A stretch of 64,000 nt of DNA from Rhabdothermincola salaria. Lineage in GTDB: Bacteria; Actinomycetota; Acidimicrobiia; Acidimicrobiales; Acidimicrobilacustridaceae. Every line of letters begins with the position of its first letter. Position 1 is the stretch's first letter. Shown piece after piece: positions 9,183 through 17,778 of the stretch. The DNA is taken from NCBI RefSeq assembly GCF_021246445.1, contig NZ_JAJQXW010000004.1, positions 186,001 through 250,000 of the forward strand, written 5' to 3'. The position numbers and the translations under genes were made by a program. The notes below the pieces were generated by a model. That model saw only the letters and a list, made by a program, of their open reading frames with translations. It ran no database searches and had not been told where the DNA came from.

Positions 9183-9188
9183 TAGGGT
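9183..9188 (+). promoter_or_regulatory. -10 box of MBL-fold hydrolase gene
   Basis: TAGGGT lies 8 bases before the GTG at 9197. The repeat array ends 19 bases upstream, so it would cover the -35 region and beyond. Confidence 0.35.
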
Positions 9189-9196
9189 CGATCGGC

Positions 9197-10312
9197 GTGA
9201 CCGATCCGCATGCCCACGATCCCTCGGCCGTCCGAGTTCCCAAGCAGGAGCAGGAAGAGGCCTCCACGGAGATCACCGAGGTCGGGCGGGGCATCCTGCG
9301 CCTGCAGCTGCCCACCAACTTCACCGGTCTCGGTCACGTCAACACCTACGCCATCGAGGACGGCCGCGGGGTGACCCTCGTCGATCCCGGCCTGCCCTCC
9401 GAGGAGTCGTGGGCGGCCCTGCTCGACCGCCTGGCGGCGGCCGGCATCCCCCTCGCCCGCGTCCACACCGTCTACGTGACCCACTCCCACCCCGACCACT
9501 TCGGGGGTGCCCACCGCCTGGTCGAGGAGGCGGGCTCCGATGTGCTCACCTCGACCATGTTCCGGCGCTGGGCCGACCTGCTCGACCTCGACGAGACGCC
9601 GCTCGAACCCCGCGACCCGGCCGACGAGGGCGAGGCGATCACCCTGCTGGCCGCCGAGGAGGACCTCGACGAGGAGGCCCGCCGCGAGCTCGAGGCCTCC
9701 TTCCCCGGCCTGGCCGGCTTCCGCGACCGGGTCCGCACCGCCATCGCCGAGGGTCGACTGGACGAGGTGGCCTGGATGAAGGTCCCCCGTCCCACGATCG
9801 CCGTCGACGACCGAGCGGTCGTGCGCATGGGCGATCGCGACTGGGTGGCGCTCACCACGCCCGGCCACACCCACGACCACCTGTGCATGTGGTCGCCCGA
9901 GGACGGCATCGTGCTGTCCGGCGACCACGTGCTGCCCACCATCACCCCTCACATCGGGGGCCTGTTCGGGGGCGATCCGCTGGCGTCGTACCTCGAGAAC
10001 CTCGACAAGGTCGCCGCCCTCGAGGGCATCACCCAGGTCCTCCCCGCCCACGGGCACCCCTTCTCGGACCTGGCGGGCCGCTGCCAGGCCATCAAGGACC
10101 ACCACGCCCGGCGCCTCGCCCAGCTGGCCGATGCGGCCGACGAGGTCGGGTTCGCCGGTGTCACCCGCTGGTCCGAGGAGCTGTTCTCCCCGCGGAGCCG
10201 GGGCCAGATGGCCGACAGCGAGACCCACGCCCACCTCGAGCACCTCCGCCTGGCCGGCCGCGCCGAGCGTCGCACGGTCGACGACGAGCTGCAGTTCCGC
10301 GTCCTGGCCTGA
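9197..10312 (+). CDS. Metallo-beta-lactamase-fold hydrolase
   Basis: A 371-residue MBL-fold hydrolase. The metal-binding motif is HSHPDHFGG, with later ligands in the strand [11 protein letters not shown], in SGDHVLP and in PAHGHPF. An acidic insertion of about 80 residues follows the first metal motif, and a C-terminal helical extension contains [10 protein letters not shown], which could be a small winged-helix tail as in LACTB2-type enzymes. The substrate is not evident. The GTG at 9197 follows a TAGGGT box. The upstream repeats suggest dedicated regulation. Confidence 0.8.
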   Translation: MTDPHAHDPSAVRVPKQEQEEASTEITEVGRGILRLQLPTNFTGLGHVNTYAIEDGRGVTLVDPGLPSEESWAALLDRLAAAGIPLARVHTVYVTHSHPDHFGGAHRLVEEAGSDVLTSTMFRRWADLLDLDETPLEPRDPADEGEAITLLAAEEDLDEEARRELEASFPGLAGFRDRVRTAIAEGRLDEVAWMKVPRPTIAVDDRAVVRMGDRDWVALTTPGHTHDHLCMWSPEDGIVLSGDHVLPTITPHIGGLFGGDPLASYLENLDKVAALEGITQVLPAHGHPFSDLAGRCQAIKDHHARRLAQLADAADEVGFAGVTRWSEELFSPRSRGQMADSETHAHLEHLRLAGRAERRTVDDELQFRVLA

Positions 10313-10384
10313 GCCTCGCGGTGCCGAGCACCACCCCGACACCCCAGCGACGATCGACCGGCGTGCGGCCGTCGGCCTGCTGAC

Positions 10385-11800
10385 GTGACCGTCACCGCCC
10401 GTGACCTGTTCCGCGACCGTCAGGTGGTCGCCGCGCTCGTCACCACCCTGGGGGCCACCGCGGCGGCGGTCACCCAGGTCACCGCCCTCGGGATCCTCGT
10501 CTACGACCTCACCGGACGAGAGCTGGACCTGGGCCTGTTGGGCCTGGCCGAGTTCCTCCCCGCCATCGTCCTCGTCCTCGTCACCGGCGCGGTGGCCGAC
10601 CGCCTGGACCGCCGCCACGTCATCGTGGGCGGGCTGGTGGGCGAGGTCGCCTGCTCGGCCGCCCTGGTCGCCCTCGTCCAGTCCGGCAACCGCTCGGCGA
10701 CCCCGATCTTCGCCGTCGTCGTGGTGTTCGGCGTGGCTCGGGCGTTCCTGGCGCCGGCCACCCGCTCGCTCACGGCCGACAACGCACCGCCGGGTGGCCT
10801 GCCCCGTCTCGTCGCCTTCAACGCCGCCACCTGGCAGGTGGCGCTCATCGGCGGTCCGGTCATCGCCGGGGTGCTCTACACGGTGGGGCCGTCGTGGCCC
10901 TTCGTGGCCTGCATGGTCATGGCCGGGGTGGGGGCCGTCGCCGTGGCCTTCACCCACCCGACCGACCACACCCGCGAGATCGATCACGGCGACGCGGCCG
11001 CGAGCCCTTCCATCGAGGACTCGCCCGCCGGCGGACTGGTCGACCTGGCCGACGAGGCCCGCCCGGCCGAGGCGCTCGACGTGCTCGGCGAAGCCTCCGC
11101 CGAGGGCGTCATGGCCGGCCACGACGAGGGGACCGCGGGCCCCACGGTGGCCACCGAGCCCCGGGCCCGCCTGCGCCAGGCCGTCGAGGGCCTGGTGGTC
11201 ATCCGCCGTCATCCGGTGCTGCTCGGCGCCATCTCGCTCGACCTGTTCGCCGTGCTCTTCGGCGGCGCCGTCGCGCTGCTGCCGGCGATCGCCCGCGACC
11301 GGCTCGGGGTCGACGCCAGCGGGGTGGGCTGGCTGCGCGCCGCCGGCGGCATCGGGGCGGCGGCCACGACCCTCTGGCTGACGGTCCGCCCGGTGCAGCG
11401 TCGGGTCGGCACCACCTTGTTCGCCATGGTGGCGTTGTTCGGGGTGGGCACCATCGTCCTCGGCCTCACCCGCAGCTTCGCCGTGGCCTTCGCCGCCATG
11501 CTCGTGCTGAGCGCCGCCGACGCCGTGAGCGTCTACATCCGCTCCACGATCGTGCCGCTGGTGACCCCGGCGGCTGCTCGCGGCCGGGTGCTCGCCGTCG
11601 AGGGGGTGTTCGTCGGTGCCTCCAACGAACTCGGCGCGTTCGAGTCCGGCGTCGTGGCCGCCCTGCTCGGCACGACCGTCGCCGTGGTGTCGGGCGGCAC
11701 CGCCACCCTCGCCGTCGTCGGCATCTGGATGGTGGCCTTCCCCGCCCTGCGCCGGATCGACCGCTTCAGCGACCTGCGCCCCGACGCCACCCGGCGCTGA
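10385..11800 (+). CDS. MFS transporter, MFS_3/enterobactin-exporter-like
   Basis: A 471-residue major facilitator protein with 12 predicted helices. The loop VADRLDRRHVIVGG after helix 2 fits the MFS_3 group, which exports siderophores and drugs. An acidic cytoplasmic loop of about 75 residues separates the two halves. It begins with GTG 72 bases after the MBL gene on the same strand and could share its transcript. Substrate unknown. Confidence 0.8.
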   Translation: MTVTARDLFRDRQVVAALVTTLGATAAAVTQVTALGILVYDLTGRELDLGLLGLAEFLPAIVLVLVTGAVADRLDRRHVIVGGLVGEVACSAALVALVQSGNRSATPIFAVVVVFGVARAFLAPATRSLTADNAPPGGLPRLVAFNAATWQVALIGGPVIAGVLYTVGPSWPFVACMVMAGVGAVAVAFTHPTDHTREIDHGDAAASPSIEDSPAGGLVDLADEARPAEALDVLGEASAEGVMAGHDEGTAGPTVATEPRARLRQAVEGLVVIRRHPVLLGAISLDLFAVLFGGAVALLPAIARDRLGVDASGVGWLRAAGGIGAAATTLWLTVRPVQRRVGTTLFAMVALFGVGTIVLGLTRSFAVAFAAMLVLSAADAVSVYIRSTIVPLVTPAAARGRVLAVEGVFVGASNELGAFESGVVAALLGTTVAVVSGGTATLAVVGIWMVAFPALRRIDRFSDLRPDATRR

Positions 11801-11833
11801 GTGCACGGACGTCGCTCGGGGCCCGCAGATCGG

Positions 11834-12691
11834 TCAGGCGATGGACCACTTCCCGGTGAGGGTGCGTCCGGTGACGACGCCCTCGGAAGCCAGCTTCAGC
11901 AGGTGAGCGTGCACCGAGTAGCGCGCCACGGCGTACCGCTCGGGGTCCACGTCGGTGTAGATGTCGGGCACCAGCACGTCGATCTTGGCCGTGCCTCGGG
12001 CCCGGAGCGCGTCGAGCACCATCTGCTCGCGCTCCACCCGATGGTCGATGTACCACTGCAGCGCGGGCTTCGGATCCTCGATGAGGTGCCCGTGGCCCGG
12101 GGCGATGGACTTGAGGCGCAGGGCCTTCACCTTCTCCAGCGACTCGAGGTAGGCGGCCATGTCGCCGTCCGGCGGCTTGATGACGACCGTCGATCCCTCC
12201 ATCACGTGGTCGCCGGTGAAGAGCATCCGCTCCTCCTCCAGCATGTAGCAGAGGTGGTTGGAGGCGTGACCGGGGGTGTGGTGGGCGGTGAGCCGGAACT
12301 CGGTCGCCTCGAGGCGGTACCCGTGAGCGATGCGCCGGTCGACCTTGAGGCCGTCGCGGCTGCCGTAGGCCAGGATCTCGGCACCGGTATGCGCGGCCAA
12401 CGCCGCCGCACCGGGAGCGTGGTCCGGGTGGGTGTGGGTGCACAGGATCCACCGGATGCGGTCACCGCCGCAGCCGGCGATGGCCTCGAGGTGGTCGGCG
12501 TCGTCGGGTCCGGGGTCGATGACCGCGATCTCGTCGATGCCCACCAGATAGGTGTTGGTGCCGGGGCCCGTCATCATCCCGGCGTTGGCGGCCACGATGC
12601 GACGGACCAGGGGGGACAGGGCGCGGGCCACGCCCGGCACGATCGGTGGCGGTCCGGGGGCCTCGTCGGCCTCGTCGACGGCATCGGCCAT
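11834..12691 (-). CDS. Metallo-beta-lactamase-fold hydrolase, LACTB2-like
   Basis: A 285-residue MBL-fold protein. The metal motif is THTHPDHAPG, followed by HHTPGHASNHLC and FTGDHVMEG, with GHGHLIEDP as the late ligand region. The C-terminal ~80 residues form a winged-helix-like tail, as in human LACTB2, an RNA-cleaving member. The substrate here is unknown. It starts one base after the NUDIX gene stop on the same strand, so FxsA, NUDIX and this gene form an operon. Confidence 0.82.
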   Translation of the reverse strand: MADAVDEADEAPGPPPIVPGVARALSPLVRRIVAANAGMMTGPGTNTYLVGIDEIAVIDPGPDDADHLEAIAGCGGDRIRWILCTHTHPDHAPGAAALAAHTGAEILAYGSRDGLKVDRRIAHGYRLEATEFRLTAHHTPGHASNHLCYMLEEERMLFTGDHVMEGSTVVIKPPDGDMAAYLESLEKVKALRLKSIAPGHGHLIEDPKPALQWYIDHRVEREQMVLDALRARGTAKIDVLVPDIYTDVDPERYAVARYSVHAHLLKLASEGVVTGRTLTGKWSIA

Positions 12692-12692
12692 G

Positions 12693-13619
12693 TCAGCTCG
12701 ACTCCCTCTCGTCGCTCGCGGAGCGTTGTGCCCGGCGGCGAGCCATCAGCGCCATGTCGTCGACGCCGACCCGCGGCGAGCCCCCGGCCGGTCCCACGTC
12801 TTCGTAGCCGTGGTCGCCCGGGACCAGGAGTCGCAGCTCGCCATCGGGCGCGGTGGTGAACCGGGGCAGGATGGCGGAGATCTCGGTGATGGCGTCGGCG
12901 GCGGCCAACGCGTCGGCCGCGGTGGGGTGCGCTTCGAGCCACTCCAGGCTGCGCAGGGTGGGGAAGATCATCTCCATCTCACCGGCGCGGTGACGGGCCA
13001 GGGCGTCGGCGGGACGCACCCAGACGTTGGCGATGACCTCTCGGTCGTCGTGCAGGGCCACCTGGTGGTCGGGGGCCCGAGCGACGAAGAAGCGGGTGTC
13101 GTAGCGGCGAGGAGCCCCTACGGGCGTGATCCACCGGCTCACGTAGCGCAGGTCGTCGACCGCCAGATCGACCCCCTCTTCGTGGCAGATCTCGACGAGA
13201 CGACGTTCGCCGCGGTCGACGGTGAGGCGGTGGGTGGCGAACCTGGCCTCGACATCGGGCTCGTCGAAGCGCAGCAGCTCACGCTGGCCTCGTCGGCGGG
13301 CCAGGAGCACGCCGGCCTCCTCGAAGCTCTCGCGCAGGGCGGCCACCCAGAACGCCAGCCCACCCTGGGCCACGCCGACGCGGGTCGAGGCCGCAGCATC
13401 GTCGAGACCGCAGCACACCGCACCCACCTCGGGGCGGCGGTCGTGGTCGTCGACCCCACCGCCGGGGAAGACGTAGGCCCCACCGACGAAGTCGGACCGG
13501 AGGTTGCGACGCAGCATGCAGACCTCGAGCCCGGCGTCGGCGTCGCGCACCAGCATGAGGGTGGAGGCGTCGCGCACCGGCACCGAGGCGACGTCGACAC
13601 GGTTCGCAGTGAGGCTCAT
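12693..13619 (-). CDS. NUDIX hydrolase, NUDT19-like
   Basis: A 308-residue NUDIX protein. The sequence FPGGGVDDHD is followed about 40 residues later by RESFEEAGVLL, which keeps the catalytic helix. The spacer between them is longer than in the classical NUDIX box and lacks its first Glu, as in the NUDT7/NUDT19 branch that cleaves CoA derivatives. CoA diphosphatase activity is therefore a reasonable inference. The ATG overlaps the fxsA stop by 4 bases (ATGA), indicating translational coupling. Confidence 0.8.
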   Translation of the reverse strand: MSLTANRVDVASVPVRDASTLMLVRDADAGLEVCMLRRNLRSDFVGGAYVFPGGGVDDHDRRPEVGAVCCGLDDAAASTRVGVAQGGLAFWVAALRESFEEAGVLLARRRGQRELLRFDEPDVEARFATHRLTVDRGERRLVEICHEEGVDLAVDDLRYVSRWITPVGAPRRYDTRFFVARAPDHQVALHDDREVIANVWVRPADALARHRAGEMEMIFPTLRSLEWLEAHPTAADALAAADAITEISAILPRFTTAPDGELRLLVPGDHGYEDVGPAGGSPRVGVDDMALMARRRAQRSASDERESS

Positions 13620-14098
13620 CGGCCACCACCGAGCGGCGGCGGGCCGTCGTCGGAGGGACGGTCGGTGGGGGTGACGTCGCCCACGAACTCGACGTCGACG
13701 ATACGACCCCGCCCGGCCAGGCCGCCGGCGGCGAGGCCCGACCGGCGCTCCCAGCGCCGGATGAGCCGGTTGCGCAGCAACGCTCGCACGGGGGGCACGA
13801 CGAGCAGCAGCCCGAGCGCGTCGGTCACGAAGCCGGGGACCACCAACATGGATCCGGCGGCGAGGAGCAGGGCGCCGTCGACCATCTCGCGAGCGGGCAG
13901 ATCGCCGGACTGCAGGGTGGCCTGGGTGCGGCGCAGCACGCCGATCCCCTCGCGCCGCACCAGCCAGGCCCCGGCGAAGCTGATGACCAGCAACAAGGCG
14001 ATGGTGGGCAGGGCCCCGATCTCGGACGCCACGGCCACGATGACGTACAGCTCGACGAGCGGGACGACCACGAAGAGCACGAAGAGCAGGCCGACCAT
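13616..14098 (-). CDS. fxsA: FxsA family membrane protein
   Basis: A 160-residue protein with hydrophobic segments near residues 3-20, 29-47 and 76-103, and a polar, proline-rich C-terminus. The pattern VPLVELYVIVAVASEIG and the strand VVPGFVTDALGLLLVVPP are FxsA hallmarks. In E. coli, FxsA relieves F-plasmid exclusion of phage T7; its general role is unclear. It is first in the operon with the NUDIX and MBL genes and divergent from selA. Confidence 0.85.
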   Translation of the reverse strand: MVGLLFVLFVVVPLVELYVIVAVASEIGALPTIALLLVISFAGAWLVRREGIGVLRRTQATLQSGDLPAREMVDGALLLAAGSMLVVPGFVTDALGLLLVVPPVRALLRNRLIRRWERRSGLAAGGLAGRGRIVDVEFVGDVTPTDRPSDDGPPPLGGGR

Positions 14099-14106
14099 GG
14101 CGTCCC

Positions 14107-14112
14107 ATCCTA
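14107..14112 (-). promoter_or_regulatory. -10 box of fxsA operon
   Basis: TAGGAT on the minus strand lies 8 bases before the fxsA ATG at 14098. Confidence 0.4.
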
Positions 14113-14147
14113 CCGGCCGACCCCCGTTCTCCCCGGGCGGCGGCCCC

Positions 14148-14153
14148 TATCCT
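14148..14153 (+). promoter_or_regulatory. -10 box of selA (leaderless)
   Basis: TATCCT lies 7 bases before the GTG at 14161. The fxsA and selA promoters sit back to back in 62 bases. Confidence 0.45.
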
Positions 14154-14160
14154 CGGCGCC

Positions 14161-15567
14161 GTGGACGATCCCGCCGAACCCCGCGCCGACCGGCACCCGC
14201 CCGTCGGCGGCGGTCCCGATGGGACCGGGGGCCGCCCCGCCACGACGGTCGGCGAGCCCGGCCGGCCCCCCTCGATCGACGCCCTGGCCCGCTCGCTGGC
14301 CGGCACCGGGTTGCCGCACCCGGTCCTCGTCGAGGTGGCCCGCGAGGCGGTGGCCGCCGGCGACGCGGCGTCGGCCGCCGCCCGGGCCGACGAACGCTCC
14401 CGACGTCTCCTGCGACCGGTCGTCAACGCCACCGGCGTGCTGCTGCACACCAACATGGGCCGGGCCCCGCTGGGCCACACCCAGCCGGAGGGCTACACGA
14501 ACCTCGAGTTGGACCTCACCTCCGGCGAGCGGGGTTCCCGCCACGACCACGTCGGCGCCCTGCTGGCGACCGCCTGCGGGGCGCAGGCCGCCATCGTGGT
14601 GAACAACGGGGCGGCCGCGGTCTTGTTGGCGCTGGCCGCCCTCGCCCGCGACCGCGACGTGGTGGTCTCGCGCGGCGAGCTCGTCGAGATCGGCGGCGGG
14701 TTCCGCATCCCCGAGGTCATGGCCACGTCCGGCTGCCGACTGGTCGAGGTGGGGACCACCAACCGCACCCGCCTGGCCGACGTGCGAGCGGCGGTCGACG
14801 CACCCCAGGCCGACGTGGCCGTCCTGCTCAAGGTGCACCAGAGCAACTACCGCATCACCGGGTTCACCGAGGCGGTCGGGGTGGCCGAGCTGGCCGCGGT
14901 CGGGCCGCCCGTGGTGGTCGACCTCGGTTCGGGCCTGCTCGACGCCGCCTGCCCGTGGCTGGCCGACGGCCCACCGGCGTGGCTGCGCTCCGAGCCCGCC
15001 GTGCGCCAGACCCTCGCCGCCGGCGCCGACCTCGTCGTGATCTCCGGCGACAAGCTCCTCGGGGGACCTCAGGCCGGCGTCATCGCCGGGTCCCCGGAGC
15101 TCGTGGCCCGCTGCGCGGCCCACCCCCTGGCCCGGGCCCTGCGCCCCGGAGGCCTGGTGCTCGGCGCCCTCCAGGAGGTGGCCCTGGCCTACCTGCGCCG
15201 CGACGCGGGCGCCCTCCCCTTCTGGCGGATGGCCACCCTGGACACCGACACCCTGCAGCGTCGGGCCCAGACCATCGTCGACTCGCTGGCGACCGCAGCC
15301 CCCGCCCCCACGACGGATCGAGCTGCCGAGGTGGTCCGGTGCGCCTCGGTGACCGGTGGGGGCACCCTCCCGGGGATCGAGATCCCGTCGGTCGGGGTGG
15401 CCGTGCCCGGCGACCGGCGAACGATCCTCCGATCGGGCCGACCCCCGATCGTGGCGCGGGTGGAGGACGGACGCACGGTGTGCGACCTGCGCACCGTCGA
15501 CCCGGCCCACGACGAGGCCCTCGTCGACGCGCTGGCTCGCGCCCTGGCCGATCCGGGCGGCTCGTGA
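14161..15567 (+). CDS. selA: L-seryl-tRNA(Sec) selenium transferase
   Basis: A 468-residue PLP enzyme that converts seryl-tRNA(Sec) to selenocysteyl-tRNA(Sec) using selenophosphate. The sequence shows HTNMGRAPLG, the SGERGSRHDH region and the PLP lysine in ISGDKLLGGPQAG (Lys298). Length is typical. It is coupled to selB by a GTGA overlap. The presence of selA-selB implies the organism makes selenoproteins. No selD, tRNA-Sec gene or gene with an in-frame selenocysteine TGA was recognised in this window. Confidence 0.93.
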   Translation: MDDPAEPRADRHPPVGGGPDGTGGRPATTVGEPGRPPSIDALARSLAGTGLPHPVLVEVAREAVAAGDAASAAARADERSRRLLRPVVNATGVLLHTNMGRAPLGHTQPEGYTNLELDLTSGERGSRHDHVGALLATACGAQAAIVVNNGAAAVLLALAALARDRDVVVSRGELVEIGGGFRIPEVMATSGCRLVEVGTTNRTRLADVRAAVDAPQADVAVLLKVHQSNYRITGFTEAVGVAELAAVGPPVVVDLGSGLLDAACPWLADGPPAWLRSEPAVRQTLAAGADLVVISGDKLLGGPQAGVIAGSPELVARCAAHPLARALRPGGLVLGALQEVALAYLRRDAGALPFWRMATLDTDTLQRRAQTIVDSLATAAPAPTTDRAAEVVRCASVTGGGTLPGIEIPSVGVAVPGDRRTILRSGRPPIVARVEDGRTVCDLRTVDPAHDEALVDALARALADPGGS

Positions 15568-17309
15568 CCGACGGTGCCGTGGTGCGGGTGGTGGCCACCG
15601 CCGGGCACGTCGACCACGGCAAGTCGACGTTGGTGCAGGCCCTCACCGGCACCGACCCCGACCGCTGGGCCGAGGAGAAGGCCCGCGGCCTCACCATCGA
15701 CCTCGGGTTCGCCTCCGCCCGGCTGCCCTCCGGTGCGACCGTCGCCTTCGTCGACGTCCCCGGGCACACCCGGTTCCTGAAGAACATGCTGGCCGGGGTG
15801 GGGGCGGTGCAGGCGTGCGTCTTCGTCGTGGCGGCCACCGAGGGGTGGAAACCCCAGAGCGAGGAGCACCTCCGGATCCTCGACCTCCTCGGCGTGGAGC
15901 ACGGCCTCGTCGCCCTCACCAAGGTCGGGCTGGTCGACGACGACACCGCCGAGCTGGCGGTCCTCGAGCTGGCCGAGCGGGTGGCCGGGACCTTCCTCGC
16001 CGACGCCGAGGTCGTCCCCGTCGATGCCGTCCACGGGACCGGGCTCCCCGCGCTCACCGCCGCGCTCGACCGGCTGGTGAGGGCCACCCCACCGGCCCCC
16101 GACCGGGGCCGGCCCCGTCTGTGGGTCGACCGCAGCTTCGCGCCGAAGGGGGCGGGCACGGTGGTCACCGGCACGCTCGGGCACGGCGCCCTGGCGGTCG
16201 ACGACGAGGTGGTGGTCCTGCCGTCCCGCCGCCCGGCGCGGATCCGCCGCCTGCAGTCCCTCCACGTCGACGTCGACCGCATCGGACCCGGTACCCGGGT
16301 GGCGGTCAACCTCAGCGGGATCGACCATGGCGACGTGGGCCGCGGGGATGCCCTGGTGACCCAGGACGGGTGGCACACCACGACCACGGTGGATGCCCTG
16401 CTCACCACCCTGCCCACGCTCGGCCATCCCGTCTCCCGGCGAGGGGCCCATCTGCTCCACCTGGGCAGCGGCGAGCTCCCCGTGCGCCTCCGGGTGCTGG
16501 GCGACGATGCCATCGAGCCCGGCGCCACCGCCCCCGTCCGCGTCCACCTACCCCGCCCCCTCCCCCTGGTGCCCGGCGATCGGTTCGTGCTGCGCGACGC
16601 CGGACGAGGCGAGACCGTGGGCGGCGGGGAGGTGCTCGACGTCGACCCCGTCCGGCCGGCGTCGCACGCCCGCCCCGACCGCAGCATCGATCGGGTCGTC
16701 GCCGAACGGGGGTGGGTCGAGGTCGAGCACCTCGAACGGCTCACCGGCGTGCACCGCGCCCCCGACGTGGGACGTTGGACCGTCGACCCCGCCGAGCTGG
16801 CCCGCACCCGCGAGGAGCTGCGCGGGGCGGTGGCCGCCGCCGGTCCCCACGGTCTCGACCTGGCCCCGATGGACGAACGGCGCCGGGCGGTGCTCGACAC
16901 CCTCGACGACGTGGTCCGTGACGCAGGGCGGGCCCGCGTCGCGGCGGAGGATCACGCCGAGCCCTTCGCCGATCACCCGTGGTTGGCCGCCGTCGAGGCC
17001 GAACCCTTCGCGCCGCCTCCACCCGACGGCGTCGAGCCCTCTGACCTCCAGGCCCTCACCCGGGCCGGGCTGGTGGTGCGCACCGGTTCCGTGTGGTTCG
17101 CGGCGTCGGCGATCGAGACTGCGGCCGCCCGGGTGGCCGACCTGTTGGCCACCCGACCCGAAGGCGTCACCGTGGCCGAGGTGCGCGAGGCCCTGGGAAC
17201 CTCCCGCAAGTACGTGATCCCGCTGCTCACCCACTTCGACGAGACCGGCCGGACCCGACGGCGGGGCGATCACCGCATCGCCGGACCCCGCTTGGCCGTC
17301 GGGCGGTGA
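15564..17309 (+). CDS. selB: Selenocysteine-specific elongation factor
   Basis: A 581-residue translational GTPase that delivers Sec-tRNA to UGA codons beside a SECIS hairpin. G1 is GHVDHGKST, G2 region RGLTID and G3 DVPGH. The G4 position reads LTKVG, where the base-specifying Asp of NKxD/TKxD would be expected; this is odd. Domains II and III follow, then winged-helix repeats ending in TSRKYVIPLLTHFD, the conserved SelB C-terminus that contacts SECIS RNA. The GTG at 15564 overlaps selA. Length is close to E. coli SelB. Confidence 0.92.
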   Translation: MTDGAVVRVVATAGHVDHGKSTLVQALTGTDPDRWAEEKARGLTIDLGFASARLPSGATVAFVDVPGHTRFLKNMLAGVGAVQACVFVVAATEGWKPQSEEHLRILDLLGVEHGLVALTKVGLVDDDTAELAVLELAERVAGTFLADAEVVPVDAVHGTGLPALTAALDRLVRATPPAPDRGRPRLWVDRSFAPKGAGTVVTGTLGHGALAVDDEVVVLPSRRPARIRRLQSLHVDVDRIGPGTRVAVNLSGIDHGDVGRGDALVTQDGWHTTTTVDALLTTLPTLGHPVSRRGAHLLHLGSGELPVRLRVLGDDAIEPGATAPVRVHLPRPLPLVPGDRFVLRDAGRGETVGGGEVLDVDPVRPASHARPDRSIDRVVAERGWVEVEHLERLTGVHRAPDVGRWTVDPAELARTREELRGAVAAAGPHGLDLAPMDERRRAVLDTLDDVVRDAGRARVAAEDHAEPFADHPWLAAVEAEPFAPPPPDGVEPSDLQALTRAGLVVRTGSVWFAASAIETAAARVADLLATRPEGVTVAEVREALGTSRKYVIPLLTHFDETGRTRRRGDHRIAGPRLAVGR

Positions 17310-17336
17310 CGCCTCGACCCCGCGCCACCCGACCAC

Positions 17337-17386
17337 AAAAATGCCCCGACGCCGGGGCGGACGTGAGTCCGCACTCCGGCGTCGGG
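17337..17386 (-). terminator. Intrinsic terminator of whiB
   Basis: On the minus strand CCCGACGCCGG pairs with CCGGCGTCGGG and, inside it, GCGGAC pairs with GTCCGC around a 4-base loop. The stem is followed by GCATTTTTG. It also lies 28 bases past the selB stop and may stop readthrough from the other side. Confidence 0.8.
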
Positions 17387-17392
17387 TACACA

Positions 17393-17426
17393 GCGATCCA
17401 CCCGTCCCCCCGAACGGGTGGATCGC
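17393..17426. repeat. Perfect 13-bp inverted repeat beside the terminator
   Basis: GCGATCCACCCGT (17393-17405) and ACGGGTGGATCGC (17414-17426) pair perfectly around an 8-base loop. It lies between the whiB stop and its T-tailed terminator, giving two stacked hairpins in the 3' untranslated region. It may protect the mRNA 3' end or aid termination. Confidence 0.7.
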
Positions 17427-17438
17427 AGGGCTCGAGCG

Positions 17439-17702
17439 TCAGCCTGCTCGTTGAGTGAGCAGCTGCTTGCGCTCCAGTTCGTTGAGGCCGCCCCAGATGC
17501 CGTGGGGCTCACGGATCGAGATGGCGTAGTCGAGGCACTCCGACTTCACCGAGCAGGAGGTGCAGATCTCCTTGGCTCGGCTCTCACGGAAGATCTTGTC
17601 GTCCTTGCGCTCGAACTGCGGAGGAGGGAAGAAGACCGCCGCCTGCGGTCCTCGACACGCCGCCTTGAGCTGCCAGGAATCGTCGCTGCGCTGCGCACTC
17701 AC
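17439..17702 (-). CDS. WhiB-family iron-sulfur transcription factor
   Basis: An 87-residue WhiB-like protein. The four cluster cysteines appear as one in KAACRG and three in ICTSCSVKSEC (C-x2-C-x5-C), followed by the turn GIWGGLNELER. Such proteins hold a [4Fe-4S] cluster and act with the primary sigma factor. GTG at 17702 is chosen because AAAGGGGG precedes it by about 10 bases; longer upstream readings lack family similarity. In mycobacteria, whiB4 neighbours two ArsA-type ATPases; here whiB sits near such a pair, with an nfeD-like gene between. The protein itself does not clearly read as WhiB4. Confidence 0.9.
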   Translation of the reverse strand: MSAQRSDDSWQLKAACRGPQAAVFFPPPQFERKDDKIFRESRAKEICTSCSVKSECLDYAISIREPHGIWGGLNELERKQLLTQRAG

Positions 17703-17730
17703 TCGTCCTGACCCCCTTTCCCGGTTGGCG

Positions 17731-17759
17731 AACTTACCGCCGGTCCTGGGGCAGAACAA
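17731..17759 (-). promoter_or_regulatory. Promoter of whiB
   Basis: TTGTTC at 17754-17759 and TAAGTT at 17731-17736 on the minus strand are 17 bases apart. The -10 lies 28 bases before the GTG, leaving room for the AAAGGGGG ribosome-binding site. Confidence 0.5.
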
Positions 17760-17778
17760 GGGATTTTTGCGACGGATG

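Noticed and set aside
12552-17309. Very long open frame (over 1500 codons) spanning the region before selB
   Set aside because: Only the last part is selB. The rest is antisense or out-of-frame to MBL, NUDIX, fxsA and selA genes, which have clear families. High GC makes stop codons rare in wrong frames.
14161-17309. A tRNA-Sec gene beside selAB
   Set aside because: The gaps at 14099-14160 and 17310-17438 were read on both strands; they hold promoters and hairpins but no long-variable-arm cloverleaf with a TCA anticodon.
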